A DNA stretch of 7,687 nucleotides from Candidatus Thorarchaeota archaeon (GTDB taxonomy: Archaea; Asgardarchaeota; Thorarchaeia; Thorarchaeales; Thorarchaeaceae), in contig DAOWDY010000254.1 in assembly GCA_030638785.1 (NCBI GenBank), positions 1-7,687 on the forward strand, given 5' to 3'. Below are positions 1 to 4,967 of the stretch, one piece after another. A program made the translations under genes and the position numbers. The notes under the pieces were generated by a model. It saw only the letters and a program-made list of their open reading frames with translations. It was not told the origin of the DNA and did not search any database. The first letter of the stretch is position 1. Each line of letters starts with the position of its first letter.

Positions 1-255
1 AGTCCACGTATTCGTTGAGTAGGAGTACAACCAAGTATCACCAAGTGCATGAAGTCCTCCCTCGGAGGACACACCTCCGAACAGAACGGTGACCTCGTTG
101 TGAGGATCATATGCCATAGAGTGTGACCCTCTAATGGGAGGCGTTACTGCATCTTGCAAGGCCTCTACAGGAGTCGACGTAGAAGTTATGCTGATGATAA
201 AAATTAGGAAAAGGCTCATTGCTATACCATGATACTTCAATATACATCCCTTCAT
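1..255 (-). CDS. Secreted Kelch-repeat / galactose-oxidase-like propeller protein, N-terminal part (cut by window edge)
   Basis: An ATG at 255 opens a frame that stays open for 85 codons to the window edge. Residues 1-10 carry two lysines (K2, K7), residues 11-24 are strongly hydrophobic (ending LFLIFIISI), and a polar, Thr/Ser-rich stretch follows, so this looks like a Sec signal peptide. Residues 43-62 read RGSHSMAYDPHNEVTVLFGG and residues 72-85 continue GDTWLYSYSTNTWT. This is the classic Kelch blade: a hydrophobic strand, a GG pair, then D-T-W-x-Y and a Trp at the end of the next strand. Kelch repeats build beta-propellers that bind proteins or glycans; only one blade is visible, so the total number and any catalytic domain are unknown. 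A downstream Met13 is a poorer start because it would remove the basic n-region. A TATA-like box lies exactly 30 nt upstream and there is no Shine-Dalgarno, so the mRNA probably has a very short leader. Confidence 0.72.
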   Translation of the reverse strand, partial: MKGCILKYHGIAMSLFLIFIISITSTSTPVEALQDAVTPPIRGSHSMAYDPHNEVTVLFGGVSSEGGLHALGDTWLYSYSTNTWT

Positions 256-285
256 TGAACCGGTATCAAGGATTCTTTCAGAGAT

Positions 286-295
286 GATATTTAAA
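286..295 (-). promoter_or_regulatory. Archaeal TATA box of the Kelch gene
   Basis: On the minus strand this reads TTTAAATATC, and exactly 30 nt separate it from the ATG at 255. With the usual archaeal distance from TATA to transcription start, the leader would be about 5-10 nt, which fits the missing Shine-Dalgarno. The box at 1315-1323 shares the core TTAAATATC and the same 30-nt spacing. No clear BRE is recognised. Confidence 0.55.
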
Positions 296-329
296 GCAGC
301 AATATCGACGCAATGAGCCATCATCTAAA

Positions 330-497
330 TTAGGACTGGTCTACATCATCTTGGGAGAAATCCTTCTGAGCAGCAATCTCTCCAGTATAGGTTCCAGGAT
401 TGACTCCTGCTAATACTGAAAGAATATATCTACTCAGGGGATTCGAGAGCAATTCTAACACACGGTCTACTTCTTCTGGAGTGTCTTCATTGCTCAT
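330..497 (-). CDS. Small 55-residue HTH-like protein, translationally coupled
   Basis: The minus strand holds an ATG at 497 and a TAA at 332-330, encoding 55 residues. The start lies inside the 3' end of the membrane winged-helix gene (11 nt shared, different frame). It is preceded by a strong GGAGGAG Shine-Dalgarno with a 7-nt spacer, so coupled translation is likely. The protein begins MSNEDTPEEVDRVLELLSNP, and residues 17-31 (LSNPLSRYILSVLAG) resemble the first helix of archaeal ArsR-like winged-helix domains, which typically read LSNPxRRxIL. Residues 35-53 (GTYTGEIAAQ, then an acidic tail) would fit the second helix. It ends where the recognition helix should begin, so it is either a truncated HTH domain or a small protein that pairs with the upstream regulator. 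The exact family is not recognised. The ribosome-binding site and in-phase overlap make it likely real. Confidence 0.6.
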   Translation of the reverse strand: MSNEDTPEEVDRVLELLSNPLSRYILSVLAGVNPGTYTGEIAAQKDFSQDDVDQS

Positions 498-1284
498 TAT
501 TCATCTCCTCCAACTTACGAGCTCTTCTTCTGGTTGTGAGGAACAGCCAAATCGTCAAGACTCCCGTAGTGATAGCAGGAACGAAGAATTGGTACCATTG
601 AAATGAGAAGTATGCAAACTCCCCTGAGATTGGGAGAAGGAATGCAAGAGCTCCTGAAACAAAGACTCCAATTGCAAACACTGTGATAATGAGGAATCTG
701 TTCCTATTTGCTGACCTGATAAAGAACCAGTTGGACGACATAAAAACGAATATCGAAATCCCAAGCTTGTACTTTGTGACAATCGAGAAGAACTTCACAG
801 TCGAAATAAGAGCCGCACTCAACACTGTGATGAACACGATGCCTGAGATCCAGAATATAGCATTCCACGTCCCCCAGTTAAGAACTAGTGGGATGACCGA
901 GAGTAGGGTCATCATGAATCCAAGCATAATTCCCATTTGACTAGCGAAAAGTGAGAACTCCTTTGTTGGGCTCATCGACATTACTGCTGAAAGGACACCA
1001 TATCTGTCAATCTTGACATCCTTGGCTACTTGATCGACAAGGATCAATGCCCGTTGTCCAAGATCAGTAATCTTGTACTCACCGTTCGTTTTTTCAATTA
1101 ATCCCGCCTCATTGAGCTCTTTCAGATGATAGTTGAACTTGCCGCTCATAAGGGAAGGATCAAGACCCAGTACTTGCATGATCTCAGTATAGGTAGCACT
1201 ACCCTTCTCTGAGATCTGCCTCATGATTGTTCGACGTGTTGAGCTCGACAGAGCCTTCAACACGTTTTCAGATTCGGAATTCAT
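487..1284 (-). CDS. Membrane-bound winged-helix transcriptional regulator (ArsR-like HTH plus about five TM helices)
   Basis: The N-terminal ~80 residues form an ArsR-type winged helix: VLKALSSSTRRTIMRQI (helix 1), TYTEIMQVLGL (helix 2), GKFNYHLKELNEAGLIEK (recognition helix and start of the wing), then YKITDLGQRAL. The F-x-YHL-x-x-L-x-x-AGL signature is typical of archaeal HTH proteins. Residues from about 111 to 251 hold roughly five hydrophobic segments (about 111-135, 141-166, 173-189, 197-218 and 230-251), and the C-terminus is basic (TTRRRARK) and probably cytoplasmic. It may therefore be a one-component membrane sensor that binds DNA from the membrane; the signal is unknown. I chose the ATG at 1284 (265 residues) over an in-frame TTG at 1290, because the TATA box lies exactly 30 nt before the ATG and the TTG would leave almost no leader. 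The gene overlaps the start of the 55-residue gene. The next gene upstream is the LVIVD gene of copy A. Confidence 0.88.
   Translation of the reverse strand: MNSESENVLKALSSSTRRTIMRQISEKGSATYTEIMQVLGLDPSLMSGKFNYHLKELNEAGLIEKTNGEYKITDLGQRALILVDQVAKDVKIDRYGVLSAVMSMSPTKEFSLFASQMGIMLGFMMTLLSVIPLVLNWGTWNAIFWISGIVFITVLSAALISTVKFFSIVTKYKLGISIFVFMSSNWFFIRSANRNRFLIITVFAIGVFVSGALAFLLPISGEFAYFSFQWYQFFVPAITTGVLTIWLFLTTRRRARKLEEMNNEQ
505..511 (-). promoter_or_regulatory. Shine-Dalgarno of the 55-residue gene
   Basis: The minus strand reads GGAGGAG, seven nt before the ATG at 497 and inside the last codons of the upstream gene. It is the strongest Shine-Dalgarno match in the window and is the main reason for accepting the small gene. 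Confidence 0.6.
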
Positions 1285-1314
1285 TTTCAATACCTGTATG
1301 TACTTGGATTACTA

Positions 1315-1323
1315 GATATTTAA
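1315..1323 (-). promoter_or_regulatory. Archaeal TATA box of the membrane winged-helix regulator
   Basis: The minus strand reads TTAAATATC, 30 nt before the ATG at 1284. The gene therefore has its own promoter and need not depend on readthrough from the LVIVD gene that ends at 1389. The match in sequence and spacing to the Kelch promoter at 286-295 supports both calls and might mean shared control. Confidence 0.55.
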
Positions 1324-1388
1324 CCAATTTTCACTAACTTTTTTGACAGGCTCTAAATCAATCTGTCGAATTTTCTTGTGGTGGATAT

Positions 1389-2408
1389 TTAGACCTTGTT
1401 AACCTGAATAATTGTCAAACCTCCACCATCTTCCGTAAGGAAGATGAGGTCGTCAACCACAAAGACATCACGTCCCTCTGAATGTCCTTCGAGAATGGTG
1501 ATGAGAAACGGATTCTCGGGATCGCTGACATCTATCAATACTAGTCCTTGTTCAAAATCTGCAGCGTAAGCGATAGTTCCCGAAACAAATATGGAATTGA
1601 TAGTGCCCCCATTATCGAATATACCCACCAACTCAATATCCGTAGGGTCACTGGTGTCCAGAATCTGGAGTTCACCTCCACCAGTTCCATGATTCCCAGT
1701 ATAGATGTAGTCCCCAAAGACGATAGGGTTCCAGAGGTCCTCATCATCTGGCATGTATGACTCAATCAGGATTGGGTGCTCTGGGTTGCTTATGTTGACT
1801 ACCTTTATTCCTGTGTTATCATTTCTGTGGTCAATCACATATGCAAGATCATTGGCCACATGTAATTGCGTACAAGCTCCGTAGATAGTATAATGTCCCA
1901 GCTCTTCAGGATTTGATGGGTCACTGACATTGAGTATTTTGAGTCCTTCATTCCAATCAGCTACATAGGCGATGTCGCCAATCACTTGAACATCCATCGT
2001 TTCACCACTAGCAGTATACTCTCCAATCTGTACTGGGTTGGAAGAATCACTTGCATCAATTATCAATAATGATCCAACCCGGTCTGCAACATATACGATA
2101 TCTCCTGATACATCCAACTTCATGGGAAAATAATCGCCCTGAAAACGTCCCAGCTCAGTCGGGTTTGAGGGGTCACTGACATCGATTAGTACAAGACCTC
2201 TTAGTGTCGGTTCCCCTAAATCCAAAACATAAGCGATATCATTCTCAACAACAACTGCACCCGCCCAGCCTCCCGTATCAATCTCTGCTAGTTCTACTAA
2301 TTCGACTTGCATCGATTGTGGTATTAAAGCAAGGGGGATCATTATCCCCGCTGCAACTAAGACTATGAGAGAAATACCGATGACGATACGTTTGTGAGTC
2401 TTGTCCAT
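1389..2408 (-). CDS. LVIVD-repeat seven-bladed beta-propeller, membrane-anchored or secreted (copy A)
   Basis: The protein has 339 residues. Residues 1-7 are basic (MDKTHKR) and 8-30 form one long hydrophobic helix, which is a signal peptide or N-terminal anchor; no lipobox cysteine is seen. Seven repeats of about 35-45 residues start near residues 52, 99, 139, 182, 227, 271 and 314. Each follows the pattern V-x-x-x-D-I-A-Y-V-A-D, a short turn, G-L-x-I-I-D-V-S-D-P-x-N-P. This is the LVIVD repeat, known from surface proteins of archaea and bacteria, and seven copies suggest a closed seven-bladed propeller outside the cell. No catalytic residues are evident; binding of a protein, glycan or ligand is likelier. 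It has its own TATA-like box 30 nt before the ATG and lies 82 nt after the phosphoesterase gene. Its paralogue starts at 5993: the first 78 residues differ at only three positions, but the last blades are much more diverged. Confidence 0.9.
   Translation of the reverse strand: MDKTHKRIVIGISLIVLVAAGIMIPLALIPQSMQVELVELAEIDTGGWAGAVVVENDIAYVLDLGEPTLRGLVLIDVSDPSNPTELGRFQGDYFPMKLDVSGDIVYVADRVGSLLIIDASDSSNPVQIGEYTASGETMDVQVIGDIAYVADWNEGLKILNVSDPSNPEELGHYTIYGACTQLHVANDLAYVIDHRNDNTGIKVVNISNPEHPILIESYMPDDEDLWNPIVFGDYIYTGNHGTGGGELQILDTSDPTDIELVGIFDNGGTINSIFVSGTIAYAADFEQGLVLIDVSDPENPFLITILEGHSEGRDVFVVDDLIFLTEDGGGLTIIQVNKV
2334..2349 (-). repeat. Short inverted repeat inside the LVIVD signal-peptide coding region (copy A)
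   Basis: GGGGAT and ATCCCC are separated by four bases, giving a perfect 6-bp stem with a 4-nt loop about 60-75 nt after the start codon. It is identical in copy B. It encodes Gly-Ile-Met-Ile-Pro of the hydrophobic helix, so it may be fortuitous; a weak mRNA hairpin is the alternative. Confidence 0.3.
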
Positions 2409-2438
2409 TCAAACACCAAGAAATGGAAGGTCTAAACT

Positions 2439-2446
2439 CAATAAAA
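2439..2446 (-). promoter_or_regulatory. TATA-like box of LVIVD copy A
   Basis: The minus strand reads TTTTATTG, exactly 30 nt before the ATG at 2408, the same spacing as at the Kelch and regulator genes. The box and the 30-nt interval are conserved in copy B, so LVIVD expression is probably at least partly independent of the three enzyme genes upstream. Confidence 0.5.
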
Positions 2447-2490
2447 GGAGCATATTCAACGCAACCAAATAATCGAAACAAAGATTTCTG

Positions 2491-3147
2491 TTAGAAGGGA
2501 ATATCAGTGATTTTTCTCGTGGATGGGAATGCTACATTGATGACTCTAATAATCCCAATTCTGATGTCCGGGTTCGTCGCATAGTGGATATGACCATGAA
2601 CTACTAAATCAGGTTGAGATTCCTTGAAGGTGTTTAAAACCCACCATGAAAACGATACGGGATAGGTCTCTGCTGAGAGGGGACTATAATGCATAAGAAC
2701 GATTGAACGATCGCAGGTCCTCTTCAACTCTCCAAGACGCTGTGCAAGATATTGTATCCTATTCTTGAATATCTCTTCAAGACTGCTATCTTGTGGGCTG
2801 TTAGCTACATCCAATACTGGTACTCCTAGAATCCCCAGAATCGTCCCTCTAATAGAAATCACAGTGGTCTCACCATCAAGAAATGTAATTCTCTCTCCCA
2901 CCATCTTCTGAACAGACTCTACTTGGGCTCCGTGTTCATCATTGCCAAAACAGGCGACTATTGGCAACTCCTCCCCAAAACGATTCGTAATGGCATCCGC
3001 GATGTTTCTATACTCCTCTATCTTTCCAGAGTCGATCATATCTCCAGCTAGCAGAAAGACATCAGGACTCTCACATTTCTCTAAGGCGCTCTTGAACTCA
3101 CTAAGGTATCGAGGACTATGGACATCTGAAATAGCTGCTATTCTCAC
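2491..3147 (-). CDS. Calcineurin-like metallophosphoesterase (copy A)
   Basis: This 218-residue protein carries the full two-metal phosphoesterase signature. ISDVH holds D8 and H10, LAGDMID holds D36, CFGNDEH gives the GN(D/H)E motif with N69, MHYSP holds H153, and VHGHIH holds H184 and H186. These residues bind two divalent metals and activate water in class III phosphodiesterases and phosphatases. The size suits a single-domain cytoplasmic enzyme of the small archaeal/YfcE-like type, and there is no signal peptide. The substrate cannot be read from sequence; the phosphoribosyltransferase next to it suggests a phosphoribosylated or nucleotide-like molecule (inference). The start is a GTG at 3147, preceded by GGTGA with a 4-nt spacer; the protein then begins at the first beta strand that leads to DVH. 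It lies 63 nt after the phosphoribosyltransferase with no well-placed TATA box between, so co-transcription is likely. Copy B is about 90% identical by eye. Confidence 0.93.
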   Translation of the reverse strand: MRIAAISDVHSPRYLSEFKSALEKCESPDVFLLAGDMIDSGKIEEYRNIADAITNRFGEELPIVACFGNDEHGAQVESVQKMVGERITFLDGETTVISIRGTILGILGVPVLDVANSPQDSSLEEIFKNRIQYLAQRLGELKRTCDRSIVLMHYSPLSAETYPVSFSWWVLNTFKESQPDLVVHGHIHYATNPDIRIGIIRVINVAFPSTRKITDIPF

Positions 3148-3151
3148 GTTC

Positions 3152-3156
3152 TCACC
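3152..3156 (-). promoter_or_regulatory. Shine-Dalgarno deciding the GTG start of phosphoesterase A
   Basis: GGTGA on the minus strand sits four nt before the GTG at 3147. The same motif at the same spacing precedes the copy B gene, which supports GTG as the conserved start. Confidence 0.5.
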
Positions 3157-3210
3157 TTAGTTCCTCTAAGAATATCTTGAATTTCTTCATAGCACAGGGT
3201 GTGATAAAGA

Positions 3211-3861
3211 CTATACTTCATTCCTGTAATCCTCTAGAACAAGAATGACCTCGCTGTCGGGCACATCATACCATTTCACATAGGCATTGGCAACAGCAAA
3301 GATGAAACCGGTTTCTATTCTGGGGCAAACAAGAACACTTACCTCATCACCAACAAGATGCGCGGCACTCTCTGAGGCGGTTGGGGCTGCGACTGTGATG
3401 CTATTGGGTGCAAGACCTCTTACAGACTCGATGGCGGCCATCATGGTATATCCGCTTGCAATCCCATCATCAACAAGGATGACATCCTTCTCGGAAGGAT
3501 CAACGATTCCCACAAGACCTCGATAATCAGCCTTTCTTCTCTCAATCTGTCCCTGAGTCTGCTTGACAACCGAATCTATCTGTATCTGCTTCAATCCTAT
3601 TGATCTCACCAAACTCTCGTTGAGCAATAATACACCCTGAGAGGTCAGCGCTCCGAATCCAGCTTCTGGATTTCCCGGTACCTGCAGCTTTCGCACTATA
3701 ATCGCATCCAGCTCTGCATGCAATGACTTTGCAATCTCCACTCCAACAGGTATGCCACCATTGGGTATTGCAATGACTACTGGACGCGTTTCAAATCGAA
3801 TGTTATTCAACTCTCGAGCCAAGACCTGTCCTGCTTTTGTTCTATCTCTGTATGAGATCAT
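3211..3861 (-). CDS. Predicted phosphoribosyltransferase, COG1926 type (copy A)
   Basis: From the ATG at 3861 the protein has 216 residues. The type I phosphoribosyltransferase PRPP motif lies at residues 127-139 (VILVDDGIASGYT), with the acidic pair D131-D132 and the phosphate-binding loop GIASGYT. PNGGIPVG (33-40) occupies the place of the RGG-V-P loop, with Asn for the usual Arg, and RKLQVPGNPEAGFGA (57-71) is the stretch typical of this family. These enzymes are expected to transfer phosphoribose from PRPP to, or from, a base-like acceptor; the acceptor for this family is not established to my knowledge. A GTG at 3870 is in frame, but it lies inside the Shine-Dalgarno GGGTGA that serves the ATG at 3861 with a 5-nt spacer, so ATG is preferred. 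The gene overlaps the radical SAM gene by 20 nt, indicating coupled translation. Copy B differs at about 29 of 216 residues, but the PRPP motif differs nowhere. Confidence 0.9.
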   Translation of the reverse strand: MISYRDRTKAGQVLARELNNIRFETRPVVIAIPNGGIPVGVEIAKSLHAELDAIIVRKLQVPGNPEAGFGALTSQGVLLLNESLVRSIGLKQIQIDSVVKQTQGQIERRKADYRGLVGIVDPSEKDVILVDDGIASGYTMMAAIESVRGLAPNSITVAAPTASESAAHLVGDEVSVLVCPRIETGFIFAVANAYVKWYDVPDSEVILVLEDYRNEV

Positions 3862-4924
3862 CAGTTTCACCCTTTTTTATTTGAAAGTTGATAGCTACAT
3901 CATATCCGCAATTCGCACATTTTCCTTTTCTGTCCACAGCAAGAATCCTGAATGTTAGTGCCAAGCGTTCTATGCAAACAGTGTTACATCTGGGACAAAC
4001 AGTATCCTCTAACCCCTTTCTCCTGACATTGCCAATGTACACAAACTCCAGACCCTTTTCCTTGGCCATCTCTCTTGCATCTAGCAGGAACTTCAGTGGT
4101 GGGGATGGTTTGGTGTACTTGTATGCAGGATAATATTTGTTGATGTGCCAGGGAGTCTTTTTGTCAGTGTTCTCCACAATCCATGAAGCAATGCTTTCAA
4201 GACAATCCATGTCATCACTAAGACCCGGCACGACAAGAGTAGTCAGCTCCACATGGATACCACGCTCTCTCATATGGATAATGTTATCCAACACCAGTTG
4301 CAAGCATATCCCACATACCTTTCGTACCTGAGGTTCGCATCCCTTGATATCCACATTAGCAGCATCAAGTCCTGCATTAACAATAAGATCCAGAGCCTCA
4401 GGTGTCATATGCCCGTTTGTCACGATGGTATTGTACATCCCTCTCTCCTTAGCTAGCTTGAACACCTCAATATTCCACTCGAGCATGAGCGTAGCGGCTT
4501 CACTGAACGAGATGGATGTCCCATGAGCTCCTCTTGTCTGGGCTGAACTCACGAATTGTTCTGGACTCATATATCGTGTGACTTCACCAGTAGGTTTCTG
4601 TTTTGATATGCTGTAGTTCTGGCAGAACCCGCAAGATGCATTACAGCCCCAACTGCCTACCGTGAATGCCATCGTATCTGGAGCAAAGTGGAAGAAAGGT
4701 TTCTTCTCGATAGGATTATTGTTGATTGATGAGATGTTACCATAGACAAGTGTCTTCACTGAACCATCAACATTTACCCGTGTTCCACATATTCCTGTCT
4801 CGCGATCAAAAATAAGACACTTATGAGCACAGGTAAGGCATCTCACACCGTTCTCTTCTCGTTTCTGTAGGATTCCTTCACGAATGACACGAACATCAAT
4901 CTTGTCTAGTTCTATAGTGTTCAA
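3842..4924 (-). CDS. amrS: Radical SAM enzyme of the AmmeMemoRadiSam (AmrS-like) family (copy A)
   Basis: The 360-residue protein begins with a cysteine-rich region: C29, C32, C36 and C47 in CLTCAHKC and GICGTR. It then reads NPIEKKPFFHF (70-80), and GSWGCNASCGFCQN (90-103) holds the 4Fe-4S CxxxCxxC motif at C94, C98 and C101. This order, with the PIEKKP-F-HF segment before the cluster, is characteristic of the pyruvate-formate-lyase-activase-like enzymes coupled to AMMECR1 and Memo proteins. A zinc-ribbon-like tail follows (C310, C313; C336, C339), and the total is slightly longer than the ~320-340 residues usual for the family. The reaction is not established. The start must be TTG at 4924: an in-frame TAA lies just upstream and the next in-frame ATG is at residue 85. 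The 3' end overlaps the phosphoribosyltransferase by 20 nt. Compared with copy B, the C-terminus runs on for seven more codons because the TGA found there is absent. Confidence 0.9.
   Translation of the reverse strand: MNTIELDKIDVRVIREGILQKREENGVRCLTCAHKCLIFDRETGICGTRVNVDGSVKTLVYGNISSINNNPIEKKPFFHFAPDTMAFTVGSWGCNASCGFCQNYSISKQKPTGEVTRYMSPEQFVSSAQTRGAHGTSISFSEAATLMLEWNIEVFKLAKERGMYNTIVTNGHMTPEALDLIVNAGLDAANVDIKGCEPQVRKVCGICLQLVLDNIIHMRERGIHVELTTLVVPGLSDDMDCLESIASWIVENTDKKTPWHINKYYPAYKYTKPSPPLKFLLDAREMAKEKGLEFVYIGNVRRKGLEDTVCPRCNTVCIERLALTFRILAVDRKGKCANCGYDVAINFQIKKGETDDLIQR
3867..3872 (-). promoter_or_regulatory. Shine-Dalgarno of phosphoribosyltransferase A
   Basis: GGGTGA on the minus strand, five nt before the ATG at 3861 and within the 3' end of the radical SAM gene. 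It contains the alternative in-frame GTG at 3870, which argues against that codon as the start. Confidence 0.5.
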
Positions 4925-4957
4925 ACTGTTTGCCCATTATTATAGATGTACGTCCCT

Positions 4958-4966
4958 GATTTTAGT
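4958..4966 (-). promoter_or_regulatory. Possible TATA box of amrS copy A
   Basis: The minus strand reads ACTAAAATC just after the LVIVD copy B stop codon and 33 nt before the TTG at 4924. This is close to the 30-nt spacing elsewhere but a poorer match. A second AT-rich block, TATAATAAT, is too near the start to act as TATA for it. If neither works, amrS A depends on readthrough from copy B. Confidence 0.3.
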
Positions 4967-4967
4967 A

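Larger units (their letters stand above)
2165..3344. repeat. High-identity tract within the duplication (copy A side)
   Basis: By eye, sampled stretches of this ~1.2-kb block are about 92-95% identical to 5750-6929, and positions 2275-2398 (124 bp) are perfectly identical. The next 110 bp rightward fall to about 78%, and the far LVIVD 3' end is lower still. The sharp right edge at 3344/3345 looks like the end of a gene-conversion tract. Confidence 0.6.
1389..4102 (-). repeat. Tandem cassette duplication, copy A (part alignable to copy B)
   Basis: This segment aligns with 4968-7687. The offset is exactly 3585 bp from the LVIVD start through to the phosphoribosyltransferase start, and 6 bp smaller at the LVIVD stop because copy B has two extra codons. 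Homology stops sharply at the LVIVD stop codon. On the other side copy A continues to the amrS start at 4924, while copy B runs off the window. Confidence 0.9.

Noticed and set aside
260..329. Possible frameshifted continuation of the 55-residue HTH-like gene (a +1 frame reads ...LRRYCCFKYHL)
   Set aside because: The FKYHL resemblance to the regulator's recognition helix is short, the spacing is too long for a normal HTH, and the stretch overlaps the Kelch promoter. Coincidence is likelier.
683..940. Plus-strand open frames of 60-120 codons (for example 683-940, 3287-3526, 4884-5147 and 7321-7686)
   Set aside because: They are antisense shadows of the well-supported minus-strand genes, with no motifs, no ribosome-binding sites and unnatural composition.
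1348..1372. GACAG ... CTGTC inverted repeat between the LVIVD A and regulator genes, as terminator or operator
   Set aside because: Only a 5-bp stem with a 13-nt loop; the poly-T run next to it is on the wrong strand for terminating LVIVD transcripts, and the flanks do not extend the symmetry.
2278..2481. A 67-codon minus-strand frame overlapping the LVIVD 5' end, also open in copy B at 5863-6066
   Set aside because: It begins at a TTG upstream of the LVIVD promoter box and lies in another frame of a region that is nearly identical between copies; nucleotide identity alone explains its conservation, and it has no ribosome-binding site or recognisable motif.
3154..3172. CTTAG-AGGAA-CTAAG hairpin just upstream of the phosphoesterase A ribosome-binding site
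   Set aside because: A 5-bp stem that is broken by a mismatch in copy B despite near-identity of the spacer, so there is no support for a conserved RNA element.
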